Assembly: GCF_014648675.1 (NCBI RefSeq)
Contig: NZ_BMRO01000004.1
Span: forward strand, 1 to 39,632
From: Actinomadura livida
GTDB lineage: Bacteria; Actinomycetota; Actinomycetes; Streptosporangiales; Streptosporangiaceae
DNA length: 39,632 nt
Reading direction: 5' to 3'
This document shows positions 24,273 through 32,430 of this stretch, one piece after another. Position 1 is the first letter of the stretch, and each line of letters begins with the position of its first letter. A program made the translations under genes and the position numbers. A model generated the notes under the pieces. The model was given only the letters and a program-made list of their open reading frames with translations, had not been told where the DNA came from and did no database searches.

Positions 24273-25582
24273 GCGGCCCGAACGACGGCCCGAACGACGG
24301 CCCGAAGGACGGCGACCCGCAGGACGGCGACCCGAAGGGCGCCCGGGAGCCGGACGGCCCGAAGGCCGACGACGGCGCCGAGCCGGAGCCGGCGAAGACC
24401 GCCGCCCCGGGCCCCGAAGTCGTCCCGGCGTGGAAGGCGATCCTGCGGGGCCTCGGCCCGACCGGGCTGGCGCTGAAGATCGGGGCGCCGCTGCTCGCGC
24501 TGGCGATCTCGCTGGTCATCACGATGATCCTGCTGCGGATCACCGGCGCCGACCCGTTCAGCTCGATCCAGGCGATGATCGACTACGGCACCACCGAGAA
24601 CTCGATCGTCGACATCGTCAACCGCGCCACCCGCTACTACCTGTCCGCGGTCGCGGTGGCGATCGGGTTCCGGATGGCGCTGCTGAACATCGGCGTGGAC
24701 GGCCAGTACCGGCTCGCCGCGTTCATGGCCGCGGTGCTCGGCGGGGCGCTGACGCTGCCCGCGCCGCTCGGGCAGCTGCTCGTGATCGTCGCGGCGATGG
24801 CGGTCGGCGGGCTGTGGGCCGCGATCGCCGGGGTGCTGAAGGTGACCCGCGGGGTCAGCGAGGTGCTGTCCACGATCATGCTGAACGCGATCGCGACCGG
24901 GCTGATCGCGTACCTGCTCAACGACCAGCGGCTCGCCGAGGTCCGGCCGGGCAGCAACAACGTCGCGACCCCCGAGATCCCGGAGGACGGGCGCGTCGGG
25001 CCGCTGAACGGCATGCTGTCCGCGATCGGGATCGACCTGCCCGGCCAGGTGTACGGGCTGCTGCCGCTCGCGATCGTCGTCGGCATCGTGTTCTGGGTCG
25101 TGATCAACCGCACCAGGTTCGGGTTCGACCTGCGGATCTCGGGGCTGTCCCCGTCGGCGGCGCAGGCCAGCGGGGTCAGCGCCCGCCGGATGATCGTCTA
25201 CACGATGGTCGCGTCCGGCATGGTGGCCGGGCTGATCGGGATGCCGGAGCTGCTCGGCGCCTCCCACGAGTACTCGCTGAACTTCCCGGCCGGGCTCGGC
25301 TTCACCGGCATCACGATCGCGCTGCTCGGCCGCAACCACCCGGTGGGCATCGCGCTCGCCGCGCTGCTGTTCGCGTTCCTCGACCAGACCTCCGACGTCC
25401 TCCAGTCGGTCGACGTGCCGAAGGAGATCGTCGGGGTCATGCAGGGCGTGGTCGTGCTGACCGTCGTCATCGTGTACGAGCTCGTCCGCCGCTGGGAGAT
25501 CCGGTTGCAGCAGCGCGCCGTCGCCACCGAACTGGCCACCGGCCACGACCTGGCCCGCGAGTCCACGGGGAGCAGTTCATGA
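24269..25582 (+). CDS. Nucleoside ABC transporter permease 1
   Basis: A 437-residue permease of the BPD_transp_2 (RbsC/YufP-like) family. The first 55 residues are a hydrophilic, Asp/Gly/Pro-rich cytoplasmic tail with a short tandem repeat (GPND, GPND, GPKD, GDPQD, GDPK). About nine or ten membrane segments follow, starting at GAPLLALAISLVITMILL. Family landmarks include FRMALLNIGVDGQYRLAAFMAAVLG, VLSTIMLNAIATGLIAYLL, SGLSPSAAQASGVSARR and GFTGITIALLGRNHPVGI. ATGA overlaps couple it to the genes on both sides. Confidence 0.92.
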   Translation: MSGPNDGPNDGPKDGDPQDGDPKGAREPDGPKADDGAEPEPAKTAAPGPEVVPAWKAILRGLGPTGLALKIGAPLLALAISLVITMILLRITGADPFSSIQAMIDYGTTENSIVDIVNRATRYYLSAVAVAIGFRMALLNIGVDGQYRLAAFMAAVLGGALTLPAPLGQLLVIVAAMAVGGLWAAIAGVLKVTRGVSEVLSTIMLNAIATGLIAYLLNDQRLAEVRPGSNNVATPEIPEDGRVGPLNGMLSAIGIDLPGQVYGLLPLAIVVGIVFWVVINRTRFGFDLRISGLSPSAAQASGVSARRMIVYTMVASGMVAGLIGMPELLGASHEYSLNFPAGLGFTGITIALLGRNHPVGIALAALLFAFLDQTSDVLQSVDVPKEIVGVMQGVVVLTVVIVYELVRRWEIRLQQRAVATELATGHDLARESTGSSS

Positions 25583-26934
25583 GCGTCGCGACCGAGACGG
25601 CGGCCGTGCGGAAGCCCGCCAACGGCGGGCGCCGGCTGCGCTGGCCGCACTACATGCTGATCGCGTCCGGGCTGCTGGTGCTGCTGTCGCTGGTCCGCAT
25701 CATCGACGACGCGGAGCCGGTGACGTCCAGCGGGACGGTCAGCGCCGCGCTGCGCCTCGCCGTGCCGATCTTCCTCGCCGGGCTCGGCGGGCTCTGGTCG
25801 GAGCGCTCCGGCGTGATCAACATCGGTCTCGAGGGCATGATGATCCTCGGGACGTGGACGGGCGCCTGGGCCGGCTACCAGTGGGGTCCGTGGATCGGCG
25901 TGGCGGTCGGCATCCTCGGCGGCGCCCTCGGCGGCCTGCTGCACGCCGTCGCCACCGTGTCGTTCGGCGTCGACCACATCGTGTCCGGTGTCGCGATCAA
26001 CATCCTGGGGCTCGGGCTCACCCAGTTCCTCGCCGGGCTGCTGTTCAACACCGGGGAGGCGAAGGCGCTGGGCGGCGGCCCGAGGCAGTCCCCGCCCATC
26101 GATTCGATCATGACGCTGACCATGCCGGTGCTGTCCGGCGGGAAGATCGGCGGCTGGCAGAGCCCGGACTGGCTCGGGTCGCTGGAGCAGCGGCACTGGT
26201 TCGTGCTCTCCGACTTCGCGGGCATCCTGCGCGGGCTGACCAGCGGCGTGTCGCTGCTGACCCTCGTCGCGCTGCTGCTGGTGCCGGCCACCTTCCTGGT
26301 GCTGTGGCGGACGCCGTTCGGGCTGCGGATCCGCTCCTGCGGCGAGGACCCGTACGCCGCCGAGTCGCTCGGCGTGAAGGTGTACCGGATGAAGTACGCC
26401 GCCGTCACGATCTCCGGCGCGTTCTCCGGGCTCGCGGGCGCGTTCCTCGTGACCGTCGCCGCGCCCCTCTACCAGGACGGCCAGACCAACGGCCGCGGCT
26501 TCATCGGCCTCGCCGCCATGATCTTCGGCAACTGGCGGCCCGGCGGCCTCGCCGCGGGTTCGCTGCTGTTCGGCTACACCGACGCGATGAACGTGCGCGG
26601 CGGCGGGCAGGCCGTCCACGCGCTGCTGCTGTTCGTCGCGATCCTGCTGGTCGGCGTCGCGATCTGGCAGGCGGTGCGGGCGGGCCGGCTGCGGCCGCAG
26701 ATCGTGACCGACGCCGGGCGCCGCGAGGTCCGCAACGCCTACGTCGGCAGCGCCCTGTCGCTGGTGGCGGCGCTCGCCCTGCTCACCTGGTTCCTGCTGA
26801 GCGAGGCGGTGCCCGGCGAGCTGGTCTCGTTCACGCCGCACCTCACGACGCTGCTCGTTCTGGCCCTGGCCAGCCAGCGGCTCCGCATGCCGGCCGCCAA
26901 CGGGCTGCGGTACCGGCGCGGTGAGGCACGCTAG
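25579..26934 (+). CDS. Nucleoside ABC transporter permease 2
   Basis: A 451-residue permease paralogous to the preceding one (YufQ/NupQ-like). It has SGTVSAALRLAVPIFLAGLGGLWSERSGVINIGLEGMMILGTW near the N-terminus and RSCGEDPYAAESLGVKVYRMKYAAVTISGAFSGLAGAFL in the middle, the two classic blocks of the family. GRGFIGLAAMIFGNWRPGG follows. Two extra hydrophobic segments after residue 390 (GSALSLVAALALLTWFLL and TPHLTTLLVLALASQ) extend it beyond many homologues. The start ATG at 25579 overlaps the permease 1 stop. It forms a heterodimeric channel with permease 1, by family knowledge. Confidence 0.92.
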   Translation: MSVATETAAVRKPANGGRRLRWPHYMLIASGLLVLLSLVRIIDDAEPVTSSGTVSAALRLAVPIFLAGLGGLWSERSGVINIGLEGMMILGTWTGAWAGYQWGPWIGVAVGILGGALGGLLHAVATVSFGVDHIVSGVAINILGLGLTQFLAGLLFNTGEAKALGGGPRQSPPIDSIMTLTMPVLSGGKIGGWQSPDWLGSLEQRHWFVLSDFAGILRGLTSGVSLLTLVALLLVPATFLVLWRTPFGLRIRSCGEDPYAAESLGVKVYRMKYAAVTISGAFSGLAGAFLVTVAAPLYQDGQTNGRGFIGLAAMIFGNWRPGGLAAGSLLFGYTDAMNVRGGGQAVHALLLFVAILLVGVAIWQAVRAGRLRPQIVTDAGRREVRNAYVGSALSLVAALALLTWFLLSEAVPGELVSFTPHLTTLLVLALASQRLRMPAANGLRYRRGEAR

Positions 26935-26952
26935 GGCTTGTGCCGAGGGTTT

Positions 26953-26966
26953 GGGGGTCGACCCCC
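26953..26966. repeat. G5-TCGA-C5 palindrome before cdd
   Basis: A perfect 14-nt palindrome, GGGGGTCGACCCCC, between permease 2 and cytidine deaminase. It ends 3 nt before the AAAGG that serves cdd. Its core resembles the hairpin inserted in trpS (G6-TCGT-C6). It may be a mobile palindrome remnant or may modulate ribosome access. Confidence 0.6.
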
Positions 26967-26982
26967 CAGAAAGGTACGGCTT

Positions 26983-27387
26983 ATGGAGATCGACTGGCCT
27001 GCCCTGCGCGACGCCGCGCGGGAGGCGATGACGCGTGCGTACTGCCCGTACTCGGGGTTCCCGGTCGGTGCCGCGGCCCTGGTGGACGACGGCCGCGTCA
27101 TCACCGGATGCAACGTCGAGAACGCCTCGTACGGTGTCGGGCTCTGCGCCGAGTGCGCCGTCGTGTCGGCGCTGCACGGGCCGGGCAAGTCGGAACGCCC
27201 CCGGCTGGTCGCGCTCGCGGTCGTCGACCGGCACGGGGACCCGCTGATGCCGTGCGGGCGCTGCCGCCAGCTCCTCTGGGAGCACGGCGGCGCCCCGATG
27301 CTGCTGGAGACGCCCCGCGGCATCCTGCCCATGTCGGACGTCCTGCCGGACGCCTTCGGACCCGACGACCTGATCGAGAGAGCCTGA
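26983..27387 (+). CDS. cdd: Cytidine deaminase
   Basis: A 134-residue zinc-dependent deaminase turning cytidine and deoxycytidine into uridine and deoxyuridine. The substrate and zinc sites are visible: YCPYSGFPVGAAAL near 19-32, GCNVENASYGVGLCAECAVVSALH with the C-A-E catalytic triplet, and PCGRCRQ with the two further zinc cysteines. Length fits homotetrameric CDAs. The ATG at 26983 is preferred (AAAGG 8 nt upstream); frames opening at 26938-26940 read through the palindrome and are unlikely. It stands between the transporter and deoA, giving an import, deamination and phosphorolysis sequence. Confidence 0.94.
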   Translation: MEIDWPALRDAAREAMTRAYCPYSGFPVGAAALVDDGRVITGCNVENASYGVGLCAECAVVSALHGPGKSERPRLVALAVVDRHGDPLMPCGRCRQLLWEHGGAPMLLETPRGILPMSDVLPDAFGPDDLIERA

Positions 27388-27391
27388 TCAC

Positions 27392-28660
<1,269 letters not shown>

Positions 28661-28669
28661 TCTCCGGGC

Positions 28670-28686
28670 CCGTACCACCGGTACGG
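28670..28686 (+). terminator. Terminator-like hairpin after deoA
   Basis: Perfect 7-bp stem CCGTACC/GGTACGG with an ACC loop, starting 10 nt after the deoA stop. No T-tract follows. It marks the likely end of the nucleoside operon. Confidence 0.55.
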
Positions 28687-28750
28687 CGCAAGTCCGCCCG
28701 CAAGCTGTCACAATTTGCAGTCGTATCGCTACGCACACGAGGACCCGGGC

Positions 28751-29037
28751 ATGGAGTCGTATCCGATCAGGGAGGCCCGCAAGCGTCTCGGTGACGTGTA
28801 CGCCGCTTTGTCCATGGCGTGGCACATCCCCGCTTCGCCGAGAACGGCCGAGACCCCGTGGCGATGAGCACCGAGCAGGAAGGGCTGGAGACCCAGCAGT
28901 TGCGCTGGGAGCGTGCGGCCCGGCTCGCCGACCGAGAGGCGGACCGCGTCAAGCCGTATCTGGAGGCCGGCCGGACCCCGCCCGGTTACGAGGTGTACAC
29001 CCGCGAACAGGTCGCATCAGGGGACTGGCTTGCCTGA
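28751..29037 (+). pseudogene. Frameshifted Phd/YefM-type antitoxin gene
   Basis: ATG 28751 opens a frame encoding MESYPIREARKRLGDVYAA, the typical DNA-binding start of Phd/YefM antitoxins, but it soon leaves family similarity and stops near 28865. The continuation lies in the +2 frame: from about 28819, HPRFAENGRDPVAMSTEQEGLE matches the family's ...xNGRDPVAV... strand. The C-terminal part runs to TGA at 29037 with a helical, charged tail. A single lost base near 28812-28821 would explain both halves. The spacing between the halves (about 14 residues) fits an intact antitoxin. No toxin gene follows. The second half alone could start at GTG 28819, but it would lack the DNA-binding part. Confidence 0.6.
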
Positions 29038-29040
29038 TCA

Positions 29041-29311
29041 CCTGGTCGTCGCCCGGAGTCTCCGGCTCCAAAGCACGGGCGATGGCGCCCCCTCCCGAAC
29101 GCGAGCCAGTTGGTGACCATGTCGTTGATGAGCGACCCGATCCCGCGATGACGTTGTCGACCCCGTACCGGCGACGCTGACGGCCGTATGGGGGTTCCTC
29201 CCGGCGGGGGAGCGGGACGGCCCGTTTGGGGGAGGGGCGGGGGTGATGCCCGGTCGGAGCATGAGGGGGCCGGGCCGCCTGGGTCCGGATGCCGAGTGAA
29301 CGGAGCCCCCC
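29041..29311. other. Interval without a recognisable gene
   Basis: About 270 nt between two pseudogenes. I see no intact gene. On the minus strand, fragments in different frames read as protein-like pieces (LINDMVTNWLAFG around 29100-29140 and GAIARALEPETPGDD around 29050-29090). They could be debris of an older gene, but the evidence is thin. Confidence 0.3.
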
Positions 29312-29813
29312 ATGCTCAGCACCACCAGGATCGCGGTTCTTGCCGGGGTCCACGTACTGGCCTGACCAGGACGTGCGCACCTTCACCTTCGATGCCCGCG
29401 CCGTCCCGTACTCGTCGCCCAAGACGGGCGCACCCGACGGGCTGCCGACCGACGCGGAGGGCACCGTGAAGATCTCCCACCACTCCCCGACGGAGGGGTG
29501 GACCGTGCGGTCGCGGGCCCGGGTCGACTGCCTCGTGACCAGCCCCGGAAACGCCACGCTCACCGCGGTCGTCACCCATGCCGATGAGCCGATCAAGGAC
29601 CGGATCGGCAAGCGGCTCGGCTTCAGCGTCCACGACGGCCGGCATGACCGGATGGGCTTCTCCTGGTCGGTCGTCAACGGTGACCAGGACGAGGAGGGCA
29701 CCTGGGGCGAGGGCAGGGCCGGTACCTGCATGGGCCCCGCGGCCTTCGCCCCGGTCACCAGGGGCGACTACGTCGTCAGACACGCCGATCTGCTGCCGTT
29801 CCCGAGCCGCTGA
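29312..29813 (+). pseudogene. Broken secreted-protein gene
   Basis: ATG 29312 begins MLSTTRIAVLAGVHVLA, the positively charged and hydrophobic start of a signal peptide, then stops at TGA 29363. From about 29366, in another frame, a coherent 149-residue protein domain follows to TGA 29811-29813. It has strands such as VRTFTFDARAVPYSS, TVKISHHSPTEGWTVRSRARVDCLVTSPGNATLTAVVTHAD and GKRLGFSVHDGRHDRMGFSWSVVN, and a C-terminal GTCMGPAAFAPVTRGDYVVRHADLLPFPSR. The two cysteines could form a disulfide. I believe similar exported proteins of unknown function occur in Actinomadura-like genomes. An indel between signal peptide and body inactivates the gene unless translation restarts internally. Confidence 0.55.
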
Positions 29814-29894
29814 GCCTCAGTGCGGGCCGCGCTTGCTAGGGGCTCAGAAACGGCTTGATCTCCATCTCCTGACCCCCGTCGCCCTGAGGCCGCC

Positions 29895-29923
29895 CCGGCC
29901 GCGGTACTCACGACCGCGGCCGG
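29895..29923. terminator. Strong hairpin after the secreted-protein pseudogene
   Basis: Perfect 11-bp stem CCGGCCGCGGT/ACCGCGGCCGG with a 7-nt ACTCACG loop, 82 nt downstream of the stop. A short T-containing stretch (CTTGGGTCTTTGG) follows. It is the main feature of the 277-nt gap before the next gene. Confidence 0.55.
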
Positions 29924-30025
29924 TGGCGCCCTTGGGTCTTTGGCCGGGATTGCCACGCCGTCGCCAACGGAGATCCCTCTTGCCGAAGAGTGGGGAACAA
30001 GGGTGACTTCCGCACGCCCCGACGA

Positions 30026-30064
30026 CATTGACCGGTGAACCGGGCCGGTGTTCGACTGGAAATA
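30026..30064 (+). promoter_or_regulatory. Conserved upstream element, duplicated at 34486
   Basis: A 39-nt sequence beginning CATTGACCGGTG and ending GTTCGACTGGAAATA matches 34486-34524 at 36 of 39 positions. It contains TTGACC as a possible -35 and two overlapping ACCGG/CCGGT dyads. It ends 26 nt before the start codon of the gene at 30091, so it is probably that gene's promoter or operator. Confidence 0.5.
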
Positions 30065-30090
30065 AGCCATCCGGATAGGGGGAGATGAAG

Positions 30091-30501
30091 ATGGCTTTGG
30101 GGGAGCAATTGGGCCATGACACCGGGCAGGTCACGGGGACGCGCGTGCTGCCGCCGACCGAGCAGGGGGAAGCGAGGGTCGAGGTCTCCTTCGAGACCCG
30201 CGGCCGGCTTCTCGACGAAGAGGTCGTGGACATGGGGACGTACGTATCGGTCCTCGGCGCCGACGGCGTCCTGCGCGGTGAAGGCCAGGGCTGCACGATG
30301 TCCGGCGGCGGCGAGACCGTCATCTGGACGGGCATGGGAGTCGGAGAGTTGCTGAACGACGGCGCGACCTCGTTCCGCGGCGCGATCTTCTACCGGGGCG
30401 CCTCCGGCACGTTCGCGCGCCTGAACAAGATCGCCGCCGTCTTCGAATACGACGCGGACGCCAGCGGCAAGACCGAGACCAAGGTATTCGAGTGGAAGTA
30501 G
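30091..30501 (+). CDS. Small beta-rich protein of unknown function
   Basis: 136 residues, with no signal peptide, membrane segment or cysteine cluster. Most of the sequence alternates in a way that suggests beta strands (ARVEVSFETRGRLLDEEVVDMGTYVSVLGADGVLRGEGQG, ETVIWTGMGVGEL, TSFRGAIFYRGASGTFARLNKIAAVFEYDAD), perhaps a small barrel reminiscent of lipocalin or allene-oxide-cyclase-like folds. I do not recognise the family firmly. ATG 30091 is preferred over ATG 30085, because GGGGGAG (30078-30084) is 6 nt away. A decayed paralogue lies at 34486. It is followed by a strong terminator hairpin. Confidence 0.65.
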   Translation: MALGEQLGHDTGQVTGTRVLPPTEQGEARVEVSFETRGRLLDEEVVDMGTYVSVLGADGVLRGEGQGCTMSGGGETVIWTGMGVGELLNDGATSFRGAIFYRGASGTFARLNKIAAVFEYDADASGKTETKVFEWK

Positions 30502-30524
30502 CCGCACCGGCACACGACGGCTGA

Positions 30525-30557
30525 GGGCGGCGGTGCCCGCACTCGACACCGCCGCCC
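30525..30557. terminator. Bidirectional terminator between convergent genes
   Basis: Perfect 11-bp stem GGGCGGCGGTG/CACCGCCGCCC with an 11-nt loop, between the plus-strand gene ending at 30501 and the minus-strand gene ending at 30582. Confidence 0.7.
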
Positions 30558-30581
30558 CGTCATGCGCCCCGGCCTGACCGC

Positions 30582-30884
30582 TCACGGCGTCAGCAGTTCA
30601 CGCGTGAGCACGTCAACGGCCCGGTGGACGTCCCGCGCGGGGACGATCGGCCGCCCGTCGTCCCAGGTGAACCACCACGCTGACCGGACGTAGTCGCACC
30701 CGACCTCGACCGGGCGCCGTGCCCCGCCGACCCCGACGACGCTCACCCAGGTCATGCCGCGCCGCTCGACCATCCCGCACGCCAGCTCCCGCCGTGTATC
30801 GATCGCCGCCCGCAGCGCGTCCAGGTGCACACGCCTTTCGTTGGACGGCGCCGAGACCGCGTGGCTGTGGACCTGCATGCCCAT
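30582..30884 (-). CDS. Small protein of unknown function near the HTH/DUF397 locus
   Basis: 100 residues: an N-terminal helix region (ERRVHLDALRAAIDTRREL), then strands (CGMVERRGMTWVSVVGVGGARRPVEVGCDYVRSAWWFTWDDGRPIVPARD) and a last helix (VHRAVDVLTRELL). It has no signal peptide. The start ATG 30884 has AGAGGG upstream; ATG 30878 is an alternative. It is the second of two minus-strand genes running away from the HTH/DUF397 pair, with a 101-nt gap between them. From memory, small genes of this kind accompany HTH/DUF397 loci in Actinomadura-like genomes. Its function is unknown. Confidence 0.6.
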   Translation of the reverse strand: MGMQVHSHAVSAPSNERRVHLDALRAAIDTRRELACGMVERRGMTWVSVVGVGGARRPVEVGCDYVRSAWWFTWDDGRPIVPARDVHRAVDVLTRELLTP

Positions 30885-30985
30885 GAGACACCCTCTTTCC
30901 ATGGGACGACGAGGCCGGTGGACCCGGGGGACGTCCACCGGCCGCGCCGCGCTTCAAGGACGATGGCGACCGCGCCACCGCCAGA

Positions 30986-31216
30986 TCACCGGTTCCTGGC
31001 CCGTGCCTTCTCGGCCTGCCGGAGCAGGGCGGCCCGCAGCAGCGGCGCCGTGGGATACATCAGGGTCGGCTCGACGCCCACGCGCGGGTCATGCAGGCTC
31101 GCGACCCACTCACCGAGCCGCCCGTCCTGCTTGACGGCCCGCCAGATCCGCCACCCGTCGAAGTCGGCCCGCAGCCGCTCCAACTCCCGCTCATCCACCA
31201 GCATCTGCGTGTCCAT
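30986..31216 (-). CDS. Short helical protein of unknown function, divergent from the HTH regulator
   Basis: 76 residues, mostly helical and charged: MDTQMLVDERELERLRADFDGWRIWRAVKQDGRLGEWVASL, then a proline-containing middle (HDPRVGVEPTLMYPTAP) and a C-terminal Arg/Ala helix. The ATG at 31216 has GAGGGAA 5 nt upstream. It shares a 152-nt divergent promoter region with the DUF5753 regulator and is probably controlled by it. I do not recognise a family. Its size and position would suit a partner in a toxin-antitoxin-like locus, but no toxin motif is visible. Confidence 0.6.
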   Translation of the reverse strand: MDTQMLVDERELERLRADFDGWRIWRAVKQDGRLGEWVASLHDPRVGVEPTLMYPTAPLLRAALLRQAEKARARNR

Positions 31217-31251
31217 CGAGTTCCCTCTAACTCGGCCCCACTCGCCATTTG

Positions 31252-31282
31252 GTGTGACCACACTCACACGTTCGACTACTCT
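31252..31282 (+). promoter_or_regulatory. Promoter of the HTH/DUF397 pair with an overlapping dyad
   Basis: GTGACC (31254-31259) and TACTCT (31277-31282), separated by 17 nt, fit a housekeeping promoter. The -35 lies inside an inverted repeat GTGTG-N8-CACAC (31252-31256/31265-31269), a good position for autorepression by the regulator and joint control of the divergent gene. Confidence 0.5.
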
Positions 31283-31368
31283 GAGAAACCGACCGAACAC
31301 CACCAGCAATGCACCGCAGGCAAGATCATCCGCACCCGCCATACGGGTGCAGCCCCCCGGAGGTCGTG

Positions 31369-32187
31369 ATGCCCGCCCGATCCGAGCCCTACGACGGACC
31401 CGCCATCGTCACTTTCGCGAAGGAACTCGAATGGCGCCGAAAGCAGGCCGGCCTCAGCAAGAAGGACCTCGCAGAGAAGCTCGGCTTCGCCGACTCCTAC
31501 GTCGGTCAGGTCGAGCTGTGCAAGAACCTGCCGTCCGAAGAATTCGCCAACGCCCTCGACACCTTCTTCCAGGTGGACGGCCTGTTCTACCGCCTATGGG
31601 AGCGAATCAACGAAACGCGCCACCTCAGCGTCCTGCCGCCGGGCTTCCCGGAGTACCTCGGCTACGAGGAGAAGGCCAACCACATCCGCGTCTTCAGCAC
31701 CAACCTGATCAGCGGACTCTTCCAGACGGAAGCCTACGCAACCAAGATCATTAGTACGACCATGGGATCGGCTACGGGGAAGCTCGTCACCGAGCGGATG
31801 GAGCGGAAGTCGATCTTCGAGCGGGAAGATCCACCGCATACATTCCTCATATTGGACGAGAGCGTCATCCGTCGGAAGGTGGGCGGCAAGGAGGTCATGC
31901 ATGACCAACTTGCCTATCTGCTGGAAGTAGGGCGACGTGAAAGGAGTCAATTGCAGATCGTCCCGTACGACGCGGGATATCACGCAGGGCTGACTGGGAG
32001 CTTTATCCTCCTCAGTTTTGAGGACGGGCCGGAAATCGCCTACACGGAGTCTTCGGGAGAGGGGACCCTGTTGAAGCAGCGAGACAGGGTCGCGCTGCAA
32101 GCCGTAACGTGGGACTTGGTCCAGGGTCACACGCTCTCCGCCGAAGAGTCGTTGGCCATGATCCAAGACGCGATGGAGCGGCTATGA
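31369..32187 (+). CDS. Helix-turn-helix regulator with DUF5753 (Scr1-type antitoxin-like)
   Basis: A 272-residue XRE-type regulator. The HTH is at about residues 15-70 (FAKELEWRRKQAGLSKKDLAEKLGFADSYVGQVELCKNLPSEEFANALDTFF). It is followed by a DUF5753 domain (about 95-265) with IRVFSTNLISGLFQTEAYA, MERKSIFEREDPPHTFLILDESVIRRKVGG, LEVGRRERSQLQIVPYDAGYHAGLTGSF and the C-terminal LAMIQDAMERL. The ATG at 31369 has GGAGG 5 nt upstream. It overlaps the DUF397 gene by 4 nt (ATGA). From about 31730 to 32100 codon use is markedly less GC-biased than in neighbours, suggesting recent transfer. Annotated relatives are called Scr1-family antitoxin-like regulators. Confidence 0.92.
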   Translation: MPARSEPYDGPAIVTFAKELEWRRKQAGLSKKDLAEKLGFADSYVGQVELCKNLPSEEFANALDTFFQVDGLFYRLWERINETRHLSVLPPGFPEYLGYEEKANHIRVFSTNLISGLFQTEAYATKIISTTMGSATGKLVTERMERKSIFEREDPPHTFLILDESVIRRKVGGKEVMHDQLAYLLEVGRRERSQLQIVPYDAGYHAGLTGSFILLSFEDGPEIAYTESSGEGTLLKQRDRVALQAVTWDLVQGHTLSAEESLAMIQDAMERL

Positions 32188-32396
32188 GCACCTCAGACCT
32201 GGCGGGCATCCAATGGCGGAAGAGCAGTCGCAGTGGGCACCAGGGCGGCGAGTGCGTGGAGGTTGCGGCTCTCGCGCCTGCGGTGGCCGTGCGTGACTCC
32301 AAGGACCCGGACGGTCCGCGTCTGGCGTTCGGTGCTGCGGCTTGGCGGGTGTTCGCCGGGCGTGTGAAGGCGTCCGAGTACGACCTGGAGCGTTAG
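32184..32396 (+). CDS. DUF397 protein
   Basis: A 70-residue DUF397 protein with the diagnostic pattern: W-R-K-S-S-R-S near residue 11, G-G-E-C-V-E-V-A near 22, V-A-V-R-D-S-K-D-P-D-G-P and a final AAWRVFAGRVKASEY. Such proteins are nearly always encoded after a DUF5753 HTH regulator in Streptomyces and relatives and act with it in developmental or antitoxin-like control. Its start is inside the regulator's stop codon (ATGA). A bidirectional terminator begins at its stop. Confidence 0.94.
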   Translation: MSTSDLAGIQWRKSSRSGHQGGECVEVAALAPAVAVRDSKDPDGPRLAFGAAAWRVFAGRVKASEYDLER

Positions 32397-32428
32397 CCGT
32401 GAGCGGCCTGGTGGCCGCCCACGGTTAG
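32394..32428. terminator. Bidirectional terminator after the DUF397 gene
   Basis: CCGTG-A-GCGGCC / GGCCGC-C-CACGG with a TGGT loop (32397-32424). The stem is extended outward by TAG/TTA pairs so that it begins in the DUF397 stop codon. It serves the convergent serine-hydrolase remnant as well. Confidence 0.65.
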
Positions 32429-32430
32429 TT

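Noticed and set aside
28805..28825. Programmed frameshift in the antitoxin gene
   Set aside because: No slippery heptamer or following stem is visible at the junction; a simple deletion explains the data.
29041..29311. Possible minus-strand gene fragments (LINDMVTNWLAFG and GAIARALEPETPGDD)
   Set aside because: They lie in different frames with no start or stop structure, and I cannot name a family. Mentioned only as possible debris.
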